NCBI GenBank assembly: GCA_024280775.1
Contig: JAJRPM010000002.1
Span: forward strand, 241,804-305,803
Direction of reading: 5' to 3'
Length of the DNA: 64,000 nucleotides
Source of the DNA: Candidatus Zixiibacteriota bacterium
Lineage (GTDB): Bacteria > Zixibacteria > MSB-5A5 > GN15 > JACZUZ01
Shown here: positions 35,749 through 43,992 of the stretch, in pieces
Numbering within the stretch: the first letter of the stretch is position 1
Layout of the letters: every line of letters starts with the position of its first letter
Made by a program: the position numbers and the translations under genes
Notes under the pieces: generated by a model
Databases searched by the model: none
What the model was told of the DNA's origin: nothing
The model's input: the letters and a program-made list of their open reading frames with translations, nothing else

Positions 35749-37836
35749 CTATTGCGAGTGGTTGCTTTGCTTAAGGATATCACGAAGCTCAGGCGGCGGT
35801 GGGAATATCTTGTCATTGACCAATGCGTTCATTCCTGTTTGCAAGTATGCCTTATAGGCCTTAATGGACTCTTTCGTTATATCCGCCATGCTGGAATCTA
35901 GAAGAAGATTTGTTTTGAAGAGAGAGTCACTGCGAAAGCCGAATACACCGTTGATTCGAGTTGATGTTGCTCGTACAGCCATCGAATCATAAAGAAAAGT
36001 CTTTAGCTCCGCTTTTGCGGTGAATGAGATTCGGTGGAAGTTGGAGTCGACCAGTGATTGCCCCATAGAAGAGTTTAACGCAGGAGCGCCAAGTAACGAC
36101 AGGATTGTTGGTAGAATATCAACTTGATTGGCCGGTAGTGAGTCTACACCTGCCTCTACCAAGGCGGGGGCGTATATCAGCAGGGGAACCTGTTGCCGTT
36201 GCAGGGGGGGATATTCTGAGGTTCGCCCTTCCCAGCCAGTGTGATCTCCTGTGATTACAAATATAGTGCGGTCGAAGTATGTCCGTTTGCGAGCCGCTTT
36301 GAAAAACTCGCCTAGCGAATAGTCTGCGAATTGAAGGGCGCGTCTTTGGCGCAATACTCTCACCGACGATGATTCAGCGCCGTCAATGTTCGTGTCATCA
36401 TCTATTGGAAAACGCTCAGAAAACGAAGTGGGGACTTCATAGGGAGAATGCGCAGTCAATGAGAAAAATGTTAAAGCAAATGGTTCAGGGGTAACGGCGA
36501 GTCGGCCGTCAATGAATTCCAGGAAGTTTTCGTCAAAGGTACCCCATTGGTTTTCATCATTGAATCCGAACTCATCGCGATATGTGTCACGGCTGAAATG
36601 CTCATCAAAACCACTGGCCTTTGCGTAGGAATCGAAACCCATTGAGGACGGTTCGGCGCCCATGGCGAAAATAGTTTTGTATCCGCGCTCTTTCAAAATA
36701 GTACCCAATCCTCGTGCGCGACAAGTTTCCAGCGCTGTGTTTATGATACCATTGCCGGTAAGGTTCGGAAGTGAAGCGACAATCGCCGGGAAGGCATGAA
36801 TTGAGCGATCACCACTGGAGTAGAATCTGGTAAAGAGGAGACCCTCACGCGCCAACGAATCGAAAACAGGTGTAACATCAGGGTAAGGGCCATTACTATT
36901 TATTGCCCCAGTCTGACTGGCATTCCAGCTCTCCATTATGAAAATGACAACGTTCCAAGGCGCTTTGCTTGCTAAGGTTTGAGACTCAGATACTTTTAAG
37001 AAAGGATACCGCTTATCAAGAAACTTATCGTTGTGAGTTGAAGTTAGCTGACGCGTTATCGCTAGCGCAGTTTCATCGGGCATTAGATTCAGGATTTGGC
37101 CTTCCTGATGTAGCCGGGACCAGAGTATTGAGAAGCCACTGTTCAACCCGAGTTGGCCCAGAGCCGGGTTGTCTGTGACAAATGCCATTCCGGTTCGAAG
37201 AGGCCTATCTTGCATTCCTCCGCGAGCCATTAGCGCGCCAGTTGCACAAAGCGCTAAGAGCAGAACAACTCTGCCGAGCCAAATTGGCGCGGATGAAGCG
37301 CCAGTGTGGCTCAATGACGGCTCGGTCTTATGTCTTAGAACGAGTTTGAGTGAATAGTACAGTCCTGTAAGTAGCGCTAGAGTTAAAAGTGTCAGCCACC
37401 AGAAATATAGGGCCTCGGAGCTTGCGGCATTGATTGTCTCTGAGAACATGGTGAATAGCTCATTGGTCTGACGTCTGTAGCTGTGGTTGAAGTAGGCGAT
37501 GTCCGCCATGTTCAAAAATAATGTCAGCGCATAGGGCAGGTAGAGCGCCAATAGAGTCAGTTTTCTCACTATGGGTCTGTGGTGTATGCCGAACCCGAGC
37601 GCCAGCGCTGGTATACCAATAGCTGAGGCATAAGTGAATGTGGCTAAATCGAATCTGAGTCCTGAGGTAAATGCAGAAAGAAGTTCAGGCATGGACGTAG
37701 TGAACGCCTCAGAGTTGATTATATAGAACAGAATTCTAGCTACAGTATAAAACAAGAGCATTGTAGCGGTTGTAGCTAAAACCTGTGCTAACTCCCGGCG
37801 GGGGATCCAGCGGTATTTGGTGGGATTCGTTATCAT
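35749..37836 (-). CDS. LTA-synthase/MdoB-like phosphoglycerol transferase or sulfatase-fold membrane enzyme
   Basis: About 695 residues from ATG 37834-37836; 39 more codons are open upstream. The N-terminal third holds about five membrane helices; the C-terminal extracytoplasmic domain is of the alkaline phosphatase/sulfatase fold: VVIFIMESWNAS (metal-binding Glu), SSGDRSIHAFPAIVASLP (nucleophile region), FFSLTAHSPYEVP and FVITGDHTG (metal-binding Asp/His). In LTA synthases the nucleophile is Thr; here the equivalent position is apparently Ser in DRS. Enzymes of this family transfer phosphoglycerol or phosphoethanolamine to lipid-linked or periplasmic glycans, so it probably decorates the envelope. 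Confidence 0.85.
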   Translation of the reverse strand: MITNPTKYRWIPRRELAQVLATTATMLLFYTVARILFYIINSEAFTTSMPELLSAFTSGLRFDLATFTYASAIGIPALALGFGIHHRPIVRKLTLLALYLPYALTLFLNMADIAYFNHSYRRQTNELFTMFSETINAASSEALYFWWLTLLTLALLTGLYYSLKLVLRHKTEPSLSHTGASSAPIWLGRVVLLLALCATGALMARGGMQDRPLRTGMAFVTDNPALGQLGLNSGFSILWSRLHQEGQILNLMPDETALAITRQLTSTHNDKFLDKRYPFLKVSESQTLASKAPWNVVIFIMESWNASQTGAINSNGPYPDVTPVFDSLAREGLLFTRFYSSGDRSIHAFPAIVASLPNLTGNGIINTALETCRARGLGTILKERGYKTIFAMGAEPSSMGFDSYAKASGFDEHFSRDTYRDEFGFNDENQWGTFDENFLEFIDGRLAVTPEPFALTFFSLTAHSPYEVPTSFSERFPIDDDTNIDGAESSSVRVLRQRRALQFADYSLGEFFKAARKRTYFDRTIFVITGDHTGWEGRTSEYPPLQRQQVPLLIYAPALVEAGVDSLPANQVDILPTILSLLGAPALNSSMGQSLVDSNFHRISFTAKAELKTFLYDSMAVRATSTRINGVFGFRSDSLFKTNLLLDSSMADITKESIKAYKAYLQTGMNALVNDKIFPPPPELRDILKQSNHSQ

Positions 37837-38082
37837 TTTGTCGGTAAACAGGATATTGATATGTAGCAGGGTATTCACCCTTGAGCCCAATGAGCTTAAG
37901 CCATTCTTGAGACAACCCATTGCCGGGGAAGCCAAGCGCCTACGAATGGCCATAGAGCATATACAAATTAGCGGGGTATGGCAAAAAGTCGTATGGCCGG
38001 ATTTGAGCGGAAGGTGTGGCGCAGAACTAATATGTTAGTACGCAGTGTGTTACGAGGCGCAGATTATGCGACAAAAAAAGTC

Positions 38083-38110
38083 TTTACAATTATTAAATAG
38101 TGACTATACT
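38083..38110 (+). promoter_or_regulatory. Orphan sigma70-like promoter
   Basis: TTTACA (38083-38088), a 16-nt spacer and TATACT (38105-38110), preceded by an A-run (ACAAAAAAAG). It points rightward, while both flanking protein genes run leftward, so it cannot serve them. Confidence 0.5.
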
Positions 38111-38116
38111 GCGCCT

Positions 38117-38245
38117 ACACGCCGGTTCGCTCATTGGAAATCGACCGCCTGTCTTGTCAGCTTCTATGACGTTACCCAATGAATGTGAACCATATCTTCT
38201 ATGTAAACCTACGAGTACCTCTTACATTTAGGCGGTCTTTTCTTT
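38117..38245 (+). ncRNA. Candidate small structured RNA
   Basis: Downstream of the orphan promoter, GACCGCCT (38143-38150) can pair with AGGCGGTC (38230-38237), directly followed by TTTTCTTT, so the closing stem would double as a terminator. Inside are smaller hairpins: GTCA/TGAC (38156-38170) and ATGTAA/TTACAT (38201-38227). CTTCTATG occurs twice (38161 and 38196). No ORF of note. I recognise no Rfam family; it could also be coincidence. Confidence 0.3.
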
Positions 38246-38337
38246 GGCGGCAACGATAATGGACACGCTAGTCCGTGAATTACTTAAAGGGGAATGTAGA
38301 TGTTTTCTTTAAGCCTCAAGCAAGTTACTTTCTCATC

Positions 38338-40317
38338 CTACTTTGCCAATGGCGCTACAATTTTCTCTAGTAGATCCGGTCGATTCGAATCAGCTGTCAA
38401 AGTGTAATAGCGTAGTCCGGCGTCGTAGTCGATGGTAACGGGCTTGAATGTGTCACCGGTTAGAGTCAGGAGATTAACCTTGCCGGACATCACTGAGCTT
38501 CGCACTGCGTCCTCAAGCCGACTGAGAGAGAATTTCTTCCCCTCTACACCGATTACTTCAACTCCGGTATACAGACCGACGTCATCTGCTGGTGAGTCCG
38601 GGGTGACTTGTCCTATTTTGCCTGTAGAGCCGATAGTGAAACCTAGTGACGGCAAGAAGGATTCGAATTTGTATAGTCGTTTGTAGCGTTTGACTCGCTT
38701 GGGGATTTCTGGTGTATATGTTAGTCGATATCCGCATTGACGTATTACTTCAGGGTCGAAACGCTCCTGGGTTTGATAAACTCGGATTTGTATTAGCGAA
38801 TCCCAATTGAATTCCGCTTGCCGGAGCAGAGTTTGCTCTACCTCCGCCAGATCAAATCCTTCGGCGTGTTTCTTGCCTTTGCCTTTGGTGAAGAACTCGC
38901 GGCAGAAATCATCAAGCGAGCGTTTCCCGTCAGAGAGACTGCGAATACGCGCGTCAAACTCTAAGGCCAAAGCGGCGCCCTCTCGATAGTAGTCCTGGCC
39001 GCGGCGAAGATTGCTCCAGTTCCGTGAGCCACCTCGTAGGGTGTAACCCGCTACCTCGGTGTCACGCAAGGGACGCCATTGTCTGCCGCGTTGATTGATT
39101 AGCCCACCCATATTCGACGCCAGGTTCTCTTTATAACGCTCCGCAGTGACAAAACCACTTCTCACCGCCAGCAGGTTCCCCAAGTACTGCGTCATACCCT
39201 CGTAGACCCAAAGCAAGTCAGTGTCTTTGGGTTCCATATAGTCTTTGGTATACATGCCAACCGGGCGGCGATATTTGCCGCACCAGGCATGTACGAACTC
39301 ATGGGTTAGCAAGTAAGGAATCTGCTTGTCTTCCCAGTCACCATCGCGAAATTCATTAGCCTTGACCGAATTAAAAGAGGAATTACGATGTTCCAGGCCG
39401 GTTCGTCCTACTTTTCCGCTTAGCACAAGTAAGTAATGGTATTCGGAGAAGTGAGTTCCCCCAAAAAGAGCTTCGGCTTCTTTGACAACGTTTCGTAGGG
39501 GATTGAGAAGTGAATCCTCACGTGGCAAGTCACCGGGGTCGTCTGATACCATGTGTAGGAAGTATTCAGCGTTATCGAGAGTAGCCAATTTAACCGTGCG
39601 GAAATTCTCGCCGCAGATTAGAGGTTTGTCAACAAAGTCCTCCAGAGTTTCGGCCTTGAAAAACACAGTGTCACCCGCCCGGGATTGCTCCCTCAGTGCA
39701 GTACCAAAGTCCCATCCTGAAGGGAGAACGATTCCGGCTTGCACCTCTATATCTGAGATAGGAATGCCCTCAGGGTAGAACAGAATAGTATTCCAGTTTA
39801 CAACACCCAAATTGGCGAAACCGTATGAATCCACTCCCTTGGAATTAACCGTGGGCTGACTACAAATATAAGTTGTTTGCAAAGTTACATCGCGTTTGCT
39901 TGGGGTGTCAATAAAGATGCGATATACATCACGCCAATCTCTCTCCCAAGTGATAACCTCGCCCTTTGGGTTTTCCACCTTGATACCCGCCAAATTACTA
40001 ATTGGATTTTTGGGGCCATGAATGCCGGGAATCCATTTGGGGTAGAGCATCGCCGGGCGCGAGTCAGTAGCGGCAGGAACAGGTTTCGGAGTCGAGAAGT
40101 CAATAGAGGCGCGCAGAAGCTTTCGGGGTAATTCTGTGGCATCAACGATAATCTTCAGAGTCGTTTGTTGTGAAAACACGCTGACAGGTGCAAGAGTTAA
40201 TAGGCAGAAAACAGTCGCCAATAAGCGTCTTGATAGATTCTTGTGTAAAATGCATGAAGTTCGCGCTTCGCTGTGTATCGATGAAGTGAAGGCGCTATTC
40301 GTTTGGGCCGTTAGCAT
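38338..40317 (-). CDS. M61 family aminopeptidase with C-terminal PDZ domain
   Basis: About 659 residues from ATG 40315-40317, which has AGGGAAG upstream; a longer frame is open but less likely. Signal peptide with core LLATVFCLLTLAPVSVFS. The M61 (glycyl aminopeptidase) catalytic domain has LLTHEFVHAWCGKYRRP (HEFVH) with the downstream zinc-ligand Glu in WVYEGMTQYLG. The N-terminal beta domain typical of the family precedes it. A PDZ domain (~GSTGKIGQVTPDSPADDVGL) lies near the C-terminus. It is a periplasmic or secreted metallopeptidase, probably for peptide scavenging. Confidence 0.92.
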   Translation of the reverse strand: MLTAQTNSAFTSSIHSEARTSCILHKNLSRRLLATVFCLLTLAPVSVFSQQTTLKIIVDATELPRKLLRASIDFSTPKPVPAATDSRPAMLYPKWIPGIHGPKNPISNLAGIKVENPKGEVITWERDWRDVYRIFIDTPSKRDVTLQTTYICSQPTVNSKGVDSYGFANLGVVNWNTILFYPEGIPISDIEVQAGIVLPSGWDFGTALREQSRAGDTVFFKAETLEDFVDKPLICGENFRTVKLATLDNAEYFLHMVSDDPGDLPREDSLLNPLRNVVKEAEALFGGTHFSEYHYLLVLSGKVGRTGLEHRNSSFNSVKANEFRDGDWEDKQIPYLLTHEFVHAWCGKYRRPVGMYTKDYMEPKDTDLLWVYEGMTQYLGNLLAVRSGFVTAERYKENLASNMGGLINQRGRQWRPLRDTEVAGYTLRGGSRNWSNLRRGQDYYREGAALALEFDARIRSLSDGKRSLDDFCREFFTKGKGKKHAEGFDLAEVEQTLLRQAEFNWDSLIQIRVYQTQERFDPEVIRQCGYRLTYTPEIPKRVKRYKRLYKFESFLPSLGFTIGSTGKIGQVTPDSPADDVGLYTGVEVIGVEGKKFSLSRLEDAVRSSVMSGKVNLLTLTGDTFKPVTIDYDAGLRYYTLTADSNRPDLLEKIVAPLAK

Positions 40318-40396
40318 GTTTGCTTCCCTTATGTCAATGCTAGTTTTATGTATCCACAAGTTTCTACTAACTATCGCTACTCTCAAAGCAACCCCG

Positions 40397-43075
40397 CTAC
40401 ATAATCAACACAATCTTACCCATTTGCGTTTCTCCAGCGGGAGTTTCAACTACCCAATAATATATACCCGAAACCACAGGTAACAAATTGCGCGAGATTA
40501 CGTCCCATGAATCATGCGTAGCCTCAGCGCCACCATCGGCGCGGTCATGAGATACCTGACGCACCAGGTCACCGTCGAGTGAGTAAATAGAAATGGTGCA
40601 AACCAACGGCAAGTTGATAAAATTGACTCTTCTGGTTCTCTCCAGCGGGAAATCTTCCAGCCCGCGTCCCTCAAAACCTGTCTCTCGATAGTTTCCGTCG
40701 ACGCGATACGGGTTTGGATAGACAATTACCGGCAGGCCTTGTTTTTGGGCCTCCTGCGCGGCTATCAGGGGATATTCTCTGATTGAATTCAGCGTAGGGT
40801 TGGTTTCTAAACTGGGGAGTTTGACCGATGGAGATCCGTAGTCAAAGGCGGTTACCGAAACAAAAAGCGGCACTGACGGGAGCAAGTTCTCCAAGATAAA
40901 CTCATATTCATAAAATTTCAAGAACCCGTCCTCGGTCAAGTCATTCGCTGACCATAGCGCTTCTTCAAAGGGAGGCTTTGGCGCATTGGGAAACCGCTTG
41001 CGAATTCCATCGCGAGCCACAAGTGAGGATTGATTCCAATCCATCGTGGCGAAATAATAGGTCTCATCAACACCGGTCTCGGGGTCTTTGGCGACCAATG
41101 GGTTGTCGATGTCATAGTTCAGCGGGTTGAATCTGGGGCCGTATATGGCTTTTAGCTCGTCAAGGGTGAAAGGGGGGTCAGGTAGGAAATACTCACCTCT
41201 GATTCTATCGAGCACATAGCGATTGTAGTTTTCAGCGTCAAATGAGGTTTGCATAGAATAGCCATTCGGAGTGTTCGTCAGGGAGGTGTAAACTCGATAA
41301 CCTTCAAAATCTATTACACCCGTGAAAGGATCAGGAGTTGTCTCAGAATTGTAACCATTCCAACGCACAGTCAGTTGCCCATGTTCAGGAATCACACGAA
41401 CCACCGGCGCCGGCGGGGGAGACGCCCCACGGAAATCCGGGACTCCGTCACCTTCATAGAAAGTTTTGTTAGTAACGTCTGGAATAACTGTAGTATCGAC
41501 AAATATTTGTGTGTCAGGTGGTGTCACAAACGAATCGATTACCAGAGTGGTGTCAAAGGAAAACTTGTAGGTGAATACACAATCTCTGGATTTGCCACGA
41601 TATCCGTTTCTGTCAGTGTCTACACCGGGATTGTCATACACCCATCCGGCCCACCGCGCATTGAGTGCGAAATCTGAGAAATCCAGCTTATCTATGTATC
41701 TGTCAGGTTCAAAAGGGTCGAATAGATGGTCAAAGTCATTCGGGTCAATATGGACTTTACGGCCCGCGATATAGGCAAAGGTGAAGGTCGTGGTCTGTCC
41801 TGCGCTCAAATCAAATGGTCCGACAGACAGCAAATAGCGCACAGGACCACCCATGCTTTGCGGAGAAGCTAGCGGCGGTGGCGGGAGCCATCCTTGTCCT
41901 TGATGGTCAAGAGCCATGCGACGTTGATTGTAGTCATGTTCTCTATTGCTCATCACCGAGTACTTGTTCTTGTCACCATAAGGAGTGCCAAGAAATCCGT
42001 TCATATCTCGCAGAGGATTCTCTTCGGTGCCCTTTTTCCTGGGGCCAAAGTCGAAACGCGGGACTTCGCTTATCCACCAGTTGAAAGAGACACTGGTATT
42101 TGGTGTCGGTTTACGGAGGATGCGCATACCGGAGATATTTCTCAAAGAAAAGGTGGCGTTCCAGTTTACAGGGTCATTGGGATCACCGTCATTATCCATT
42201 ACGTACGCAGTATTGAGAGTATCCAGGAAGCCACACTCTGCTGGAAAGGTGTGCATCATGCCTGCGACATCATCACGGTCTGTACCGCTGGAAATTCCTC
42301 CTTGTGAAATAAATGCAGGATCTAAGGAATTGGAAGTGAAGTATGCGGCGCCGTCAACGTAAATTCCGACATAAGTTTCAGTAAGAGTTTTCAATCCGAT
42401 ATTGGTTATGCTGTAGTCGAAAATAATGAAGTCAGCGGCGTAGTCGTAGCTCCACTGCAATGTCCGTTCCTGGACTTTGAGATTCAGTGGTTTGTGTGGG
42501 CGATTGTCGATTGGGTCTTGTCGTACGAAGAACTGATGGGTGAGGGTATCGTAATAAGTTGCGACAAAGTCCTGCTCGGAGATAGCATCAGGAGAGAAGA
42601 ACTTATCATTGAAATTTATCGAGCGCTGGTAGACAGTGTCTCGGTCGTCGGGCCAGAATTCCTGAATTCCCAGGTCGTCTGTGGCGGTTGATACGAGAGT
42701 ATCACGCCCAACTACTGCTCCAACCCACAAGCCTCCAACCGTAAGATAAGTTTCACCAGTTATTCCCGGAAAAAATCCGCGTTGGAATTGGCCGAAATTC
42801 GTGTGGGTCATCCGCAGATTCCCGATAGTATGGGTCTTGCTGTTTGTGCGTGGTGACGGTATCGCTACCCGGTATAGAGGGCTGATGACAGTCGAGGGTG
42901 TGGAAGTCGGGTCATACAACTTGCGGGGAAACTCATCGCGTCTATTTTGAATCATCTCCAGTAATTCCGGCGGGAGTTCTTCAGCCGGGGTGGAGATTGG
43001 CAGAAACAGTATGCATGTAAGCAAAGTGACTAAGACTAGCTTATGCAATTGCTTCGAGAGAATAAACTTGAACAT
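40397..43075 (-). CDS. Large secreted protein with fibronectin-like region and FlgD-like C-terminal domain
   Basis: 892 residues. Signal peptide (LHKLVLVTLLTCILFLPIST). The long central part is acidic and beta-rich (SYDYAADFIIFDYSITNIGLK, GPFDLSAGQTTTFTFAYIAG), typical of large Zixibacteria-like surface proteins. A fibronectin III-like segment (PPAPVVRVIPEHGQLTVRWN) precedes a YPNPYR motif and the final FlgD-like Ig domain (VCTISIYSLDGDLVRQV ... GIYYWVVETPAGETQMGKI), a relative of the YPNPFN sorting domain. Likely exported through the same type IX-like route. Function unknown. Confidence 0.82.
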   Translation of the reverse strand: MFKFILSKQLHKLVLVTLLTCILFLPISTPAEELPPELLEMIQNRRDEFPRKLYDPTSTPSTVISPLYRVAIPSPRTNSKTHTIGNLRMTHTNFGQFQRGFFPGITGETYLTVGGLWVGAVVGRDTLVSTATDDLGIQEFWPDDRDTVYQRSINFNDKFFSPDAISEQDFVATYYDTLTHQFFVRQDPIDNRPHKPLNLKVQERTLQWSYDYAADFIIFDYSITNIGLKTLTETYVGIYVDGAAYFTSNSLDPAFISQGGISSGTDRDDVAGMMHTFPAECGFLDTLNTAYVMDNDGDPNDPVNWNATFSLRNISGMRILRKPTPNTSVSFNWWISEVPRFDFGPRKKGTEENPLRDMNGFLGTPYGDKNKYSVMSNREHDYNQRRMALDHQGQGWLPPPPLASPQSMGGPVRYLLSVGPFDLSAGQTTTFTFAYIAGRKVHIDPNDFDHLFDPFEPDRYIDKLDFSDFALNARWAGWVYDNPGVDTDRNGYRGKSRDCVFTYKFSFDTTLVIDSFVTPPDTQIFVDTTVIPDVTNKTFYEGDGVPDFRGASPPPAPVVRVIPEHGQLTVRWNGYNSETTPDPFTGVIDFEGYRVYTSLTNTPNGYSMQTSFDAENYNRYVLDRIRGEYFLPDPPFTLDELKAIYGPRFNPLNYDIDNPLVAKDPETGVDETYYFATMDWNQSSLVARDGIRKRFPNAPKPPFEEALWSANDLTEDGFLKFYEYEFILENLLPSVPLFVSVTAFDYGSPSVKLPSLETNPTLNSIREYPLIAAQEAQKQGLPVIVYPNPYRVDGNYRETGFEGRGLEDFPLERTRRVNFINLPLVCTISIYSLDGDLVRQVSHDRADGGAEATHDSWDVISRNLLPVVSGIYYWVVETPAGETQMGKIVLIM

Positions 43076-43377
43076 ACGCGTTGTCAGGACGTTACGACTC
43101 GCCGCGAAGCGACGTCCTCTATAACCTCAATCCGAGATGTTTATGGTTTAATGCATCGCCGGTGAGGTGGCAATGCTGTAGACGCTCATAAATATACGTA
43201 TTTCATAGAAATTCGCAATTATTAACTCATACTGGCGCACAATGACTTAGGGTAAAATAGGGCGGTAGGTTCGGAGAGAATCCAGTCAACAAACCAAAAG
43301 AGCGACAAGGAAGGAATTGTTCCTTGCCGCTCTTGGAATCTACATAGATTCGGGCGCTACTCGCGACGAATGGTCAC
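43076..43377. other. Intergenic region between the large secreted protein and lemA
   Basis: 302 bp. AGGACGT (43086-43092) and ACGTCCT (43112-43118) form a hairpin just upstream of the secreted-protein start, in its leader. The lemA terminator lies at 43298-43334. No gene seen. Confidence 0.45.
43290..43334 (-). terminator. Terminator of the lemA unit
   Basis: AAGAGCGACAAGGAA (43298-43312) pairs with TTCCTTGCCGCTCTT (43320-43334) with one mismatch. On the minus strand the stem is followed by a T-rich stretch (TTTGGTTT). Confidence 0.75.
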
Positions 43378-43938
43378 TTATGAAGAGAACTTGATTTTGA
43401 CATCCTCGCGATGAGCCGGGTTGATCTTCCACATGCGTTTCGGCGCGTAATTCAAGAATTTGGCGATGAAGGCGTCCGGCATTTTTTCGATACCGATGTT
43501 GTAGAGATTCACACTATCATTGTAGAACTCACGTCGATCAGCGATTTCGTTTTCTAGAGTCGAGATTCGAGATTGTAATTGCATGAAGTTCGCGTCGGCT
43601 TTCAACTCAGGGTAATTTTCAGAAACAGAGAACAGTGTCTTAAGCGCTCCGCTGAGCATGTTTTCCGCCTCGCCGGTTTCCTCGCCTCCGCCGATTTGGG
43701 AAATGCGTGAGCGGGCATTGATTACCGCTTCAAGAGTCTCACGTTCGTGTTTCATGTAGCGTTCACAGAGCGCGACCAACTTCGGTAGCTCATCGAAGCG
43801 CTGTTTTAGTAGAACGTCGATATTGCTCCAGGCGCGAGCGACATTGTTTTTGAGCGTCACTAAGCCATTGTAGACCATCAAGAAAAAGATGAGGGCTACA
43901 ACTGCGAGACCTATTGCGATTAGCATTGTCATGTTCAT
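43378..43938 (-). CDS. lemA: LemA family membrane protein
   Basis: 186 residues: one N-terminal membrane helix (MLIAIGLAVVALIFFLMVYNG), then the LemA helical bundle with VARAWSNIDVLLKQRFDELPKLV, ENYPELKADANFMQLQ and ISTLENEIADRREFYNDSV, all hallmark segments. LemA function is not settled; the gene often neighbours GIDE/E3-ligase-like membrane proteins, as here (next upstream gene, 54 bp apart on the same strand). Confidence 0.95.
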   Translation of the reverse strand: MNMTMLIAIGLAVVALIFFLMVYNGLVTLKNNVARAWSNIDVLLKQRFDELPKLVALCERYMKHERETLEAVINARSRISQIGGGEETGEAENMLSGALKTLFSVSENYPELKADANFMQLQSRISTLENEIADRREFYNDSVNLYNIGIEKMPDAFIAKFLNYAPKRMWKINPAHREDVKIKFSS

Positions 43939-43992
43939 TCTCCCTAAGATACGATTTACAGCCCTTAGAATTGGCCTGTTGTTATTTGCTAT

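Larger units (their letters stand above)
37837..38337. other. Intergenic region between the LTA-synthase-like and M61 genes
   Basis: About 500 bp (or 385 bp if the longer start is used) between two minus-strand genes. It contains a plus-strand promoter-like sequence and a possible structured RNA, annotated separately. No protein gene is evident. Confidence 0.45.

Noticed and set aside
41249..42362. Several plus-strand frames of 67-142 codons
   Set aside because: All lie antisense within the large secreted protein gene, which has a signal peptide and recognisable domains.
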